Positions 1 through 7,904 of a DNA stretch of 9,570 nucleotides are shown here, piece after piece (position 1 is the first letter of the stretch; the number at the start of each line of letters is the position of its first letter). A model generated the notes under the pieces. That model was not told the origin of the DNA. It was given only the letters and a program-made list of their open reading frames with translations, and did not search any database. The stretch comes from an uncultured Planctomycetaceae bacterium (GTDB taxonomy: Bacteria; Planctomycetota; Planctomycetia; Pirellulales; Pirellulaceae), in assembly GCA_937904535.1 (NCBI GenBank), contig CALELC010000166.1:1-9570 (forward strand), in the 5' to 3' direction. Both the position numbers and the translations under genes were made by a program.

Positions 1-3000
1 AATTCGTCACGATAGTCCGTCGGCGGGGCGATCGTCTCCGTAGCAGTCTTTTGGCTAGTCAAGAATGCGTCGGCCCAGTTCCGTGCGAGCACAAAGGATT
101 CAAGCGGGCGAGCGTGGTTAGCCTGGAGAATATCGGTGACCCAGGCTTTGCGATCCTCCTGCGGCATTGATTCGCAGAAGGTCGTGTACCACCGGGTTGC
201 CGTCGAACTCAGTACCGGGGCGGCGGGTTCGGATATCAAGACATCAAAGAGATAATCCGCGACCATGGTGGCGGTTACGTCCGGAAAAATCTCCGGCAGC
301 AACAAGACATGGTCTTGCTGGGGGGCATCCACCAATTCCGTAATTCGCTGGCGGAACTCGGCTGCCGGGCGTGCGCCGGGGAAAGCTCTCGCGAGCTGGG
401 CGAAACCGCCGATCCAGTGGGCCAACGCCGTTCGATTGGACTTCGTCACCAACCGCTGCCACCAAATTGTCGCTGCAGCGCGCACGCTCGGTCGGTGTCT
501 CAGCAACCCGATTTGCTGGTCCAACCGCACCAGCGTTTCCAGGATCAGCGCAGCGTCGTGATCGTGCACACCTTTGGCATAACCTTCCGAAAACCGCCCC
601 GCAATCTGCTGCTGGACCCAAGCAAGCGTCGGGACAGCAGCGGCGGAGTGTTCTGTGGACCGCTTCCAAATTTTGAACAGGTCGGTCGCTAGGAACTCGC
701 CGCGATACACGTCGGCGTTCTCACTGATCAACTCCTGGTTCCACAGATCCTGAGCGGCCAGCAGATCGGGATCATCTAGCGGCTCAAAGTACTGCGTGCC
801 CGTCACGTGCAAGCTGAGAGCCCCGTCGCGAACAACGGTCGTTAAATCAATCGGTTGATGGTTGACCCCAAAGCGATGGCGGCCTAGACGGATGGTTTCG
901 CCGCCATCTTCAAACAGTTCCTGACGATCTTTGAGCTGACGAACGGTGTCTTCTCGAACCGTTTTCAGTCGGCTCTCCAACTCTTCGGCTCGAACCGTGT
1001 CGTCAAGTTTCCGCAGTTGATCGACGATTCCGCGAGCCTTGTCGACCATCAAATCGGAGGCAAAGTATGCGAGGATTTCGTCGACACTCTTCAGTGACGA
1101 TGCTTTGGTTTGGATCCCCTGCAAGATCCGATTGGCTGAGGACACGAGCGTTTCAGCACGGCGGTTGCGTGCCTCGACAAGCTGCACCTTACGCGACTCA
1201 AAAGCCGTGTAAATGTCTTCACGCCGCTGCGCGAGTTCGCTGACAAACTCGTCGTACTCAGCGAAGCGACCCTCGAGTTCTTCCAGCTGAATCATCAACC
1301 GCGTCAAGTAGCTGTCGCACTTGTCAGGGGTGTCAGAAACGTCCAGGTAGCCGTTGACGGTCTGTTGCAACAGTTTGAGTTGGGACGCGAACTCCGCTCG
1401 CCCTTCGCTGCCCATCAGTTCTGATAGGCGTGACCGTAAGCCACTGCGAACGCGATTGAGCGAGGCAAAGACCTCGCTGATCCCATCGATAATTTCTGTC
1501 CGTTGGGTCGCATCCTCAATCTGCAGATTGCTGACCGTTTCCGTCAAAAGTTCCAGTTGCCCGGCAGCTTCGTCAATCGTTTTCTGCAACTCCTTGGCCT
1601 GAGTTACCCGCTCGAGACCAGCGACCGCTGTCGCGGCTGCTTCGACCCGCTGCCGGTAGGGATCCAACGCCGCAGGGGTAGCCAGAAAATCAACGCAGCG
1701 GCGGCTCAGGCGTTCCGATCGCTCCGCGGTCAACTTCTCCAGCGATTCAACTAGCGGCAGATCGACGTAACGCAGCTCCCGCAAAGCTATCGCGGCCCCA
1801 CGTTGCCCACGCAGTTTTGCCAGTGCACTCACAAAATCATCGATCGACTCAAACCGCTGTAGGTCGATTTCTTTGATGAGAGACTCGGTCGCCTGTTTGA
1901 CGGCGGCCGTGCGAGTGTTGGTGTCGCGCCGCAGACGGACGACTTTCTCATACTCTTCGACCGCAGCCGAGGCGGTCTCACGAATGGTCCGCAGCGGTTC
2001 ATCGAGTCGCCGAGTCTCCGGTTTGTCGAGCCAAAAGTAGCTGTCGAGCACATCGCCGCTGCGTTTGACCAGATCGACATACAATCCTTCATAATTGTCT
2101 TCCTTGTCGATCAAGTGCAGGATCTCACTACACTCGGCCATGCAGCGAACAAGTTCTTTGTTGCCGATCTTGAACAATAGCGAATCGGAATTGCTCGCCG
2201 GGACGAAGTCAGGACCGGTAAACGGCGTTTGCCAAATCTGGACGGCGTGATGTTTCTGCGGTTCCTCGTTGGCCTTAAAAGCGACCATTTTTCCATCGCC
2301 GAAAAACGTCTGACCGCTGGTGATCAGCGGTGTGTCAACGCTCTGGCGGATCAAGTTGTAACGCAACTGAATGTAGGTACCGCTATCGCGCTGATAGAAC
2401 AGGTACAGGAAATCTTCGCCGTTGGAAGCAGGCAAAGTGCGCTCGTAGAACATTTGGCTCAGTCCATGATCGAACCGCTTGTATTCTCCGGTCTGCAGGT
2501 AGTACCCACCGGGGAAGATGATCCCCTGGTCATCCGGGAGCATCACACAAGCCTGCTCGATCTCATCCATGCGGATGGCGGTGTTGAGCTTGGCATTGAA
2601 GACGAGAAACCGAAATCGCTGTTCTTGATAGGGTCGAATTTTGAGCAACACGAGATTGCCGAGCGACGCGTAGTAGATTTCCGCATCGTCGAGCGTTTGA
2701 TCGGCATGATCGACTGGCTCACTATAAATTCCTTCTCCCGTTTCGGTGTTATTCTCGACCTTAATGGTCAGGTCGCCGCCGACCGTTTCCACGAACACGC
2801 GATCTTCGATCGAGATATGGGGATGCCGCCCGTAATGATGTTGGTCGCGAGTCGTACGTTTCCACGCAAATTCATGTTGCGGAGGGTGAACAATTTCGTG
2901 CTCGCTGCGATTGTCAATGTATTGCAGTTGATCGCCGGTTAGCCGCCACTTAAACGCTTTGATGTCGGCGGTCGTGCGTCCGACTTGAAAAATGAAATAG

Positions 3001-3425
3001 ATGAACGGCCCGCTGGCAAAAAAACGACTGAAGGCGGTGTGTTTGTAATACCGGTAAAGGTCGGAAAAATCAGTCGCGAAACGCTCATTCTTGAGCAAAC
3101 CGTCCAGCGATTCTGGATGAAACTCGAGGCCATTGAGCCGGTAGGCGGCAAGAACGTCTTGCAGATGCGTCTCTGTCTTTAAGCCAAACTGAACGTTATA
3201 GCCGAACAGAAAGCGATCGCCGATCGCCACAAGATCGCGAGGAATGCAGTTGTGCTCGGTGGTTACTCGTTCGGTCGCCAGTAGGGACGTCGGAATGTTC
3301 CCGAAGACAGCTGCTCGATCTTCGTTGAGGCCCCGGAGGCGATCTCGCAGCAGTTTTGCGCCCTCGCGCAGGCGGTTGCGAAGAATCTCATAAGTGCCGC
3401 CTGAGAGATCGTTTTCGGTCGTCAT
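1..3425 (-). CDS. Giant DUF3686-type 'DNA repair ATPase', N-terminal 1141 residues (3' end outside window)
   Basis: The frame is open from an ATG at 3423-3425 to the left edge of the window, 1141 codons without a stop, so the gene is partial. The N-terminal third (about residues 20-460) is a mixed globular region rich in aromatic and charged residues. It includes the stretches EFHPESLDGLL, FFASGPFIYFIFQVGR and IIFPGGYYLQTGEYKRF, which I read as the DUF3686 domain, named for proteins annotated as DNA repair ATPases. From about residue 463 (YFWLDKPETRRLDEP) to about 840 it is predominantly helical and charged, probably coiled coil. A second globular patch near residue 852 (FGVNHQPIDLTT) is followed by more helical sequence. 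Full-length relatives end in an AAA+ module. No Walker A is visible here, as expected if that module lies past the edge. There is no signal peptide or membrane segment, so it is probably cytoplasmic. It lies downstream of a YqiJ/flotillin pair, so action at the membrane scaffold is plausible. The family name does not prove a repair function. No Shine-Dalgarno site is evident. Confidence 0.8.
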   Translation of the reverse strand, partial: MTTENDLSGGTYEILRNRLREGAKLLRDRLRGLNEDRAAVFGNIPTSLLATERVTTEHNCIPRDLVAIGDRFLFGYNVQFGLKTETHLQDVLAAYRLNGLEFHPESLDGLLKNERFATDFSDLYRYYKHTAFSRFFASGPFIYFIFQVGRTTADIKAFKWRLTGDQLQYIDNRSEHEIVHPPQHEFAWKRTTRDQHHYGRHPHISIEDRVFVETVGGDLTIKVENNTETGEGIYSEPVDHADQTLDDAEIYYASLGNLVLLKIRPYQEQRFRFLVFNAKLNTAIRMDEIEQACVMLPDDQGIIFPGGYYLQTGEYKRFDHGLSQMFYERTLPASNGEDFLYLFYQRDSGTYIQLRYNLIRQSVDTPLITSGQTFFGDGKMVAFKANEEPQKHHAVQIWQTPFTGPDFVPASNSDSLLFKIGNKELVRCMAECSEILHLIDKEDNYEGLYVDLVKRSGDVLDSYFWLDKPETRRLDEPLRTIRETASAAVEEYEKVVRLRRDTNTRTAAVKQATESLIKEIDLQRFESIDDFVSALAKLRGQRGAAIALRELRYVDLPLVESLEKLTAERSERLSRRCVDFLATPAALDPYRQRVEAAATAVAGLERVTQAKELQKTIDEAAGQLELLTETVSNLQIEDATQRTEIIDGISEVFASLNRVRSGLRSRLSELMGSEGRAEFASQLKLLQQTVNGYLDVSDTPDKCDSYLTRLMIQLEELEGRFAEYDEFVSELAQRREDIYTAFESRKVQLVEARNRRAETLVSSANRILQGIQTKASSLKSVDEILAYFASDLMVDKARGIVDQLRKLDDTVRAEELESRLKTVREDTVRQLKDRQELFEDGGETIRLGRHRFGVNHQPIDLTTVVRDGALSLHVTGTQYFEPLDDPDLLAAQDLWNQELISENADVYRGEFLATDLFKIWKRSTEHSAAAVPTLAWVQQQIAGRFSEGYAKGVHDHDAALILETLVRLDQQIGLLRHRPSVRAAATIWWQRLVTKSNRTALAHWIGGFAQLARAFPGARPAAEFRQRITELVDAPQQDHVLLLPEIFPDVTATMVADYLFDVLISEPAAPVLSSTATRWYTTFCESMPQEDRKAWVTDILQANHARPLESFVLARNWADAFLTSQKTATETIAPPTDYRDE

Positions 3426-3489
3426 GGTGGACGTCTTAGGGGCGGTAGAAGGTGGGTTTCCGACGGGATCAATTGCGCGGCAGATGCTA

Positions 3490-3520
3490 AAGTAGCCGGC
3501 ACAGGTTATGCCGGCTACTT
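3490..3520 (-). terminator. Perfect 12-bp stem-loop after the flotillin gene (terminator or attenuator)
   Basis: AAGTAGCCGGCA (3490-3501) is exactly complementary to TGCCGGCTACTT (3509-3520), leaving a 7-base loop. It starts 30 bases after the flotillin stop. On the minus strand the stem ends in TTT and then AGC, so the U-tract is short for a classical intrinsic terminator. It could end the YqiJ/flotillin transcript, reduce read-through into the ATPase gene, or protect the mRNA 3' end. The structure is seen directly; the function is inferred. Confidence 0.6.
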
Positions 3521-3550
3521 GATCCGCTGGTGTCTGCTTGACCGATAAAG

Positions 3551-5698
3551 TTACTTCTTGCTGTTGCCGTTAACGCCAGCGATCTGCGTGACCTTGGGCG
3601 CGTCTAGCAACAACTTCGAAACTTGTTGGTCAGCCATGCCCGCCGAACCGGCCATCCCCAGCAGACTCGTCAGCTGTGAGCGGAGGTCATCGCTCTTTGC
3701 GACGCCCAGCAACTGTGCAATCAACGCCGCAATCGACAAATCCTTAATCTCATCCGTGCTGAGATTGAACTGCGCCACCAGCGACGTCAGCTTGTCGCGG
3801 AAATAGGCAGGGTTGCCATCGAAGAAGGTTTCCTTGATGTCGGTGGCGACGCGGCTGTTGTAGACAAACCGGTCGATTGCCTTTCCGCCCTTGACGGCTG
3901 AGGTGATCTGTTCAAAGAACTGGCCGTCGCCGCCGATGATGTCGATGCGGGCGGCGCGGAGCGCCTCGCCAACAACGCCGGCCTGGCTCTCGGCGATGTT
4001 CTTCTGCGCGTTGATCGCTGCCACCTCGACATTCTGTTCTTTCTCCAGACGCAGCTTGAACTCTTCGTGTTCCTTGCCAACGCTGTCGAGTTTTTTCATC
4101 GCTTCGGCCTTCTCGGTAATACCGGTCGCTTCGCTGTGGTACTTTTCCAACGCCACAGCTGCTTCGGCCAGACCTTGCTTTTGGTGGGCCTCGGCTTTGG
4201 CTTCGATTCCCTTGGCTTCGGCGATCGCCTTGCGTTCCAGAACGGTTGCTTGAGCGATGCCTTCTTTTTGTAGCGACTCGGCCTTAGCTTCCTGGACACG
4301 GGCCTCCGCCAAGCCGGCGGCTGCTTGCTTCGCAGCTTCAGCCTCAGCCAGCATCTTGGTGGCTGCGGTCTCGCGTTCGGCCGCATCCTTCATCGCTTCG
4401 GCCTCCACGCGGATCTTATCAGCCAGCAGCAGCGCCGCTTCTTTCTCCGCCTGCGCAGCCTTGGTCTGGCGGATCAAATCTTCCTCGGCTCGCATCTGAG
4501 CCGCGGTGATCTGCACCACCTTGAGCCGCTCGGCACCGGCCTTTTCTTCGGTGTCCTTGATGCGTTCCTTTTCCTCCACCACGGCTCGTTCAACCGCGAC
4601 GCGCTCGCGAATCACTTCCTGGATGTTGCGGTTCTCGACTTCAATCGCTTTCAGCTTTTCAACTTCAGCGACACCGACCAGTCGCAAACGTTCCACGGCT
4701 TCGAGATCCCGATCACGCTGGACCCGTTCGAGTTCCACGCCGTCGGTCCGTTCTTTATTGCGCTGAGCGACCAGGACTTGGCGGGCTTTGTTCTCTTCCG
4801 CAATCCCGATTTCTTCTTCGGTTTGAATTCGCACGCGTTCGGATTCCAGCCGCTGTTGTTCGCGGACTTTGTCGGCGGCGGCTTTCTCGCGGGCACGGAT
4901 TTCAGCGATTTCGCGTTGTTGTTTCTCGACGGCCTGAACGCGCTGCCGTTCGAGTTCTAGGATCGTTTCTTCCGCTTCGACGTCTTGTTTCTTGAGCGTC
5001 TTTTCGCGGTCACGAGTGAACTGGTTTTCTTTGATCTTTTCAGTTGACGTCAGTTCGGTGATCTTCTTGATCCCTTCGGCGTCGAGAATGTTATTGGGAT
5101 TGAGCAGCGACAGGGGAGTCTGCTCGAGATAGTCGATCGCAGCATCGTCGAGCCGGTAGCCGTTCAAGTCGGTACCGATCACCTTGAGGATTTCATCTTT
5201 GAATTTGTCGCGTTTGTCATACAGATCGACGAAATCAAATTGCTTCCCGACTGTCTTCAGAGCTTCGCTGAACTTGGCGTCAAACAATTCACGCAGTGTT
5301 TCGATCTCGCTGCAGCGTTTCGGACCGATCGACTGCGCGACCTCTTTGATCTCTTCCGCTGTTTTGTCGACGCGGATAAAGAACGCCACCTTGATGTCAG
5401 CGCGAATGTTGTCCTTGCAAATCAAGCCCTCTGCGCCTTGGCGTGCGATCTCGAAACTCTTGAGTGTCAGGTCCATGTATTCGATGTGCTGGACCAGGGG
5501 CATCCGCAGCAAACCGCCATCGGTGACGACTTTGATTCCGCCCGCACCCGACTTGACGATCGCCTCATCTGGTCCGACTTTGACAAAGAAGATGCTGACG
5601 TAGAACGCCGCCAACATTGCAAAGAACACCAGCAGCCCCACGGTCAGCAGGCCGTACATCGCCGCATCGGAAAGGGCCAGCAGCGGATGGAAGATCAT
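3551..5698 (-). CDS. Flotillin family protein, YqiK-like, with long coiled-coil tail
   Basis: This 715-residue protein is a SPFH/band-7 scaffold of the flotillin type, expected to oligomerise at the inner face of the cytoplasmic membrane and organise membrane domains. A hydrophobic segment at about residues 14-39 anchors it. The SPFH domain follows (about 40-215, starting KVGPDEAIVKSGAGG). A very long charged helical region of Glu/Ala/Lys/Arg repeats runs from about 220 to 571 and contains the Ala-Glu-rich patterns typical of flotillins. Within it two 29-residue tandem repeats occupy 470-498 and 499-527. A C-terminal flotillin region (about 572-690, with VVGEALRAARIDIIGG) precedes a short polar end. 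E. coli YqiK is about 550 residues, so the coiled coil here appears extended. The ATG overlaps the TGA of the upstream YqiJ-like gene in ATGA, which supports this start and implies translational coupling. The stop is TAA. Flotillin identity is clear; the client proteins are unknown. Confidence 0.95.
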   Translation of the reverse strand: MIFHPLLALSDAAMYGLLTVGLLVFFAMLAAFYVSIFFVKVGPDEAIVKSGAGGIKVVTDGGLLRMPLVQHIEYMDLTLKSFEIARQGAEGLICKDNIRADIKVAFFIRVDKTAEEIKEVAQSIGPKRCSEIETLRELFDAKFSEALKTVGKQFDFVDLYDKRDKFKDEILKVIGTDLNGYRLDDAAIDYLEQTPLSLLNPNNILDAEGIKKITELTSTEKIKENQFTRDREKTLKKQDVEAEETILELERQRVQAVEKQQREIAEIRAREKAAADKVREQQRLESERVRIQTEEEIGIAEENKARQVLVAQRNKERTDGVELERVQRDRDLEAVERLRLVGVAEVEKLKAIEVENRNIQEVIRERVAVERAVVEEKERIKDTEEKAGAERLKVVQITAAQMRAEEDLIRQTKAAQAEKEAALLLADKIRVEAEAMKDAAERETAATKMLAEAEAAKQAAAGLAEARVQEAKAESLQKEGIAQATVLERKAIAEAKGIEAKAEAHQKQGLAEAAVALEKYHSEATGITEKAEAMKKLDSVGKEHEEFKLRLEKEQNVEVAAINAQKNIAESQAGVVGEALRAARIDIIGGDGQFFEQITSAVKGGKAIDRFVYNSRVATDIKETFFDGNPAYFRDKLTSLVAQFNLSTDEIKDLSIAALIAQLLGVAKSDDLRSQLTSLLGMAGSAGMADQQVSKLLLDAPKVTQIAGVNGNSKK
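4118..4291 (-). repeat. Two tandem 29-residue repeats inside the flotillin coiled coil
   Basis: Residues 470-498 and 499-527 of the flotillin align without gaps. Both begin EAKAE, share QK, G and K positions, and end in EA-x-GI, giving 16 identical residues of 29 by eye. A third, degenerate copy seems to begin at 528 (TEKAEAMKK). The repeat exists at protein level; I did not find a comparably exact DNA repeat, so the duplication is old or maintained by selection on the helix. Confidence 0.65.
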
Positions 5699-6336
5699 GT
5701 GTGTGTCCCAGAAGAGGTTTCGGTATCAAGGGTGACAGAGTAGACGCGTTTGGAGGGATCAAAGGCGACGATGCGAACGATGGTGCCTTTCACCAAATGA
5801 GGCCCGTCAGTGCGGATGTTCAGCAGCAGCGGCGCACCGCCGGTATCGTATTTCGCTTGCCCGAACGTCGGCGTCGCCTCGCCGGACGAAATCACGCACG
5901 ACCTGCCGATCAACGTCTCTTCGCTATAGGCTGGCCCGCCACCTAAATAGGGCGCAAGCGGGGCGGTGGCAAACTTGGTAATGACCGCTGCCATGATGGC
6001 GTTCCGGGCTGCCAGGGTCGCGGAGACGAGCAGCGTCGGTTCATGCCGCGCCGTATCGAACGCATTCCAAAGGATGTAAGCGAGCAGCCAATTGATGCAC
6101 GCGAACAGGCCGCCCCAGATCACGATGGGAACCGAGTCCAAATGCAGCCAGCGGAGTGTCGCTGCGCCGAGGCTTTGCCAGACGTGGGCATCGACTTCCA
6201 GATCGGGACCGTCCATATCCCACGACGTGCCCAGCGATAGAATCAGGTAGCCCAAAACCAACAACAGCAGTACTGATGCTGGCCACACAGGGCCAACAAA
6301 CAGCGACTCGATTAGCGGTTGTAGCGATTGCCACAT
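5695..6336 (-). CDS. YqiJ-like membrane protein with C-terminal OB-fold (flotillin partner)
   Basis: From the ATG at 6334-6336 this is a 213-residue membrane protein. Hydrophobic segments lie at about 14-36 (VLLLLVLGYLILSLG), 69-91 (VPIVIWGGLFACINWLLAYIL) and, less strongly, 102-123. A soluble C-terminal domain from about 140 (EETLIGRSCVISSGEA through GTIVRIVAFDPSKRVYSV) has the beta-rich pattern of the NfeD/YqiJ OB-fold. In E. coli, YqiJ is encoded directly before the flotillin YqiK; this order and a 4-base overlap with the flotillin are present here. Proteins of this type are thought to help flotillin localise or assemble. The start is uncertain: the frame stays open to a TTG at 6364-6366 (223 residues) and includes a GTG between them. 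I prefer the ATG because it places the first membrane segment close to the N-terminus, as in YqiJ. No Shine-Dalgarno site supports any choice. Confidence 0.85.
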   Translation of the reverse strand: MWQSLQPLIESLFVGPVWPASVLLLLVLGYLILSLGTSWDMDGPDLEVDAHVWQSLGAATLRWLHLDSVPIVIWGGLFACINWLLAYILWNAFDTARHEPTLLVSATLAARNAIMAAVITKFATAPLAPYLGGGPAYSEETLIGRSCVISSGEATPTFGQAKYDTGGAPLLLNIRTDGPHLVKGTIVRIVAFDPSKRVYSVTLDTETSSGTHT

Positions 6337-6376
6337 GATTGCGGATTGCACAGAAGGAGTGGACAAGCAGCGGGTA

Positions 6377-6391
6377 GGGGGTGTGGCCCCC
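6377..6391. repeat. G5/C5 hairpin upstream of the YqiJ-like gene
   Basis: Five G residues (6377-6381) face five C residues (6387-6391) across a 5-base loop. The hairpin lies between the candidate promoter and the YqiJ-like gene, so it would sit at or near the 5' end of that mRNA. It may affect transcript stability or start selection. A chance occurrence in GC-rich DNA cannot be excluded. Confidence 0.4.
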
Positions 6392-6396
6392 GAACG

Positions 6397-6426
6397 ATTT
6401 TAGTCCACAACTTGACCCACTGTCGC
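6397..6426 (-). promoter_or_regulatory. Candidate sigma70-type promoter for the YqiJ/flotillin genes
   Basis: On the minus strand GCGACA (6421-6426, four of six bases of TTGACA) lies 18 bases before TAAAAT (6397-6402, five of six bases of TATAAT). Transcription would start near 6390, leaving a leader of about 50 bases to the ATG at 6336. The -35 element is weak and overlaps the base of the stem structure at 6424-6477. This is a pattern match only. Confidence 0.3.
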
Positions 6427-6477
6427 CCGGATGGCGGTGTAAACGCCATTGGCTGAAGTCAGTCCACTTTCCGGGCG
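6424..6477. repeat. Nested inverted repeats (branched stem-loop) between the oxidoreductase and YqiJ-like genes
   Basis: An outer 7-bp stem pairs CGCCCGG (6424-6430) with CCGGGCG (6471-6477). Directly inside it ATGGCG (6431-6436) pairs with CGCCAT (6444-6449) across a 7-base loop. A small third stem (about 6451-6455 with 6460-6464) can form on the plus-strand RNA with one G-U pair. Together these could fold as a three-way junction. The element begins 19 bases after the oxidoreductase stop and has no U-tract, so it may be a 3' mRNA stabiliser, a factor-dependent terminator, or a REP-like element. The pairing is seen; the role is inferred. Confidence 0.5.
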
Positions 6478-6496
6478 CGCAATCTGACCGGGCTGG

Positions 6497-7897
6497 TCAG
6501 TCGGCTGATACGAGGCAGTGGCGATTGGCCATGCTGATGCCGCTCAGAATGGCACCTACGATCCCAACGAATCCCTGATCGGTGCCACACAGGAACAGAT
6601 TATCTAAGTGGGTCGTGCCGTCGAGCCGCTTCTCCGGCGCACCGTAGACGGCGCCGTTGTCGTGCCACGTAAACCGCCGGATTGTCTTCGGCGTGAACAC
6701 ATCGGTGTCGATGATGTGGCGGCGAAAATCGGGCATGAACCGCACTGCCGACTGCACGGCCGATTCGTACTGTGCGACCTTCTCCGCCCGATACGCCGGT
6801 TCGGGCAGCGCGCACCAGCGATCATGATCGGCGAGTGTCGTGATCCGAATCACGCCGTCGGGCAAGGTGCCATCGGCTGCATCGTAGCGATAGTTATTCG
6901 GCGAGCAGACAACACCGGTGCGGACATCGCACAGTCCCTGCTCCGGCCGTCGCCAATGAAACGTTTCGCTGTCGTTATAGAAGACGATGGTACGATCAAA
7001 ACCGATATCCCTCGGCTGGACGTCGAGGATGGAAATCGATTCGATGAAACTCAGTTGGCCTGCTTTCGCCACATCAACTTCGGTGATGTCATCGCACAGT
7101 CGCAACGTCTCGACGGTGCCAGCGGACGAGAGAATGCGGCGACCGGCGATCTCCGTCCCGTCATCAAGCACCACGCCTACAGCATGGCCGTTTTCGACGT
7201 GAATCCGCGACACGCCGCTGCGCAGCTTAAGTTCGCCGCCGAGTCCGCGGAACTTACGCACTAAGTTTTTGAGAATCGTACGGACGCCTTTGAAGGGGCG
7301 GCCAAATCCTTCTAAGTAGCAGGCGCGGAACATGATACAGAACTGGCCAAAGTCCATATCATCTTCGCGCGCGTTGCCATACCACATCAGCGGGCAGAGC
7401 AACATTTCGCGGAGCAGCGGTTGTGGGATCAACTGCTCCAGTACCGCGCGAGCGCTCTGATTAAAGTTCGGATCGTCGCCTGCCAGATCATCATAATCCA
7501 ACAGTGACTCACAGAGCTTGGCGAAGCCATCGACGCAATCAGGAAACTCGCGCGCGATCTCGCTCTGCAGCAACTCAATATCGTTGCCAAAATCGAGACT
7601 CACACCGGGAAATCGGATTGAAGATCCGATCTGCTCGGCCAACGCAAAGTCTTCCCAGTTGAAACGCAATTGCCGGATCAACTTGGCAAGCGGGCCGCGG
7701 CGTGTTCCTTTGCGAGCGAAATTCGTCATTGCATGCAGACCGACATCGAAGTCGCGTCCGCCCATGCGGTAGAACGAATTGAGCCCGCCAATGGTGTAAT
7801 GCCGCTCGAGGATGCAGACACGCTGATCAAAGTGTGCCAAGCGGATACCCGCGGCCAAACCGCTCATGCCGGCACCGATGATGATCGTGTCGTACAT
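6497..7897 (-). CDS. CrtI-like FAD-dependent oxidoreductase (phytoene desaturase/retinol saturase-like)
   Basis: This 466-residue flavoprotein belongs to the phytoene desaturase/carotenoid isomerase/retinol saturase superfamily, whose members remove, add or rearrange hydrogens on polyene or acyl chains. The N-terminus has the dinucleotide-binding fold: TIIIGAGMSGLAAGIRLA at residues 4-21 with GxGxxG at 8-13, an acidic Glu31 at the end of the second strand (VCILERH), and GG at 37-38. The C-terminus (about 431-458, DNLFLCGTDQGFVGIVGAI then LSGISMAN) is the second FAD-contacting motif of the CrtI family. The length is normal for the family. The ATG lies 7 bases after the stop of the acyl carrier protein gene, with no clear ribosome site of its own, so coupled translation is likely. 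That neighbour and the ketosynthase before it suggest an acyl chain held on the carrier protein as substrate, not a free carotenoid. Whether it desaturates, saturates or isomerises cannot be read from sequence. The stop is TGA. Confidence 0.85.
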   Translation of the reverse strand: MYDTIIIGAGMSGLAAGIRLAHFDQRVCILERHYTIGGLNSFYRMGGRDFDVGLHAMTNFARKGTRRGPLAKLIRQLRFNWEDFALAEQIGSSIRFPGVSLDFGNDIELLQSEIAREFPDCVDGFAKLCESLLDYDDLAGDDPNFNQSARAVLEQLIPQPLLREMLLCPLMWYGNAREDDMDFGQFCIMFRACYLEGFGRPFKGVRTILKNLVRKFRGLGGELKLRSGVSRIHVENGHAVGVVLDDGTEIAGRRILSSAGTVETLRLCDDITEVDVAKAGQLSFIESISILDVQPRDIGFDRTIVFYNDSETFHWRRPEQGLCDVRTGVVCSPNNYRYDAADGTLPDGVIRITTLADHDRWCALPEPAYRAEKVAQYESAVQSAVRFMPDFRRHIIDTDVFTPKTIRRFTWHDNGAVYGAPEKRLDGTTHLDNLFLCGTDQGFVGIVGAILSGISMANRHCLVSAD

Positions 7898-7904
7898 GGG
7901 GCGG

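Noticed and set aside
244..669. 141-codon minus-strand open frame in another phase
   Set aside because: Overlaps the ATPase gene on the same strand in a different phase; Arg/Cys/Pro-rich and without structure, so a frame shadow. The ATPase frame itself continues unbroken through the region, so it is not a frameshift remnant.
2229..2942. 237-codon open frame on the plus strand
   Set aside because: It lies entirely antisense to the large ATPase gene, which is open for 1141 codons with recognisable domain character. The plus-strand translation has no domain pattern and looks like a codon-phase shadow of a GC-rich gene.
3426..3550. A separate promoter for the large ATPase gene
   Set aside because: A TTGATC-like sequence is present on the minus strand, but no acceptable -10 lies at the right distance, so I cannot support one.
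4325..4960. 211-codon plus-strand open frame
   Set aside because: It is antisense to the flotillin coiled coil. Its Phe/Leu/Ser-rich content is the complement of Glu/Lys/Ala codons and not a true membrane protein.
6608..7264. 218-codon plus-strand open frame
   Set aside because: Antisense to the CrtI-like oxidoreductase, with no recognisable motif; the minus-strand product has clear FAD-binding motifs at both ends.
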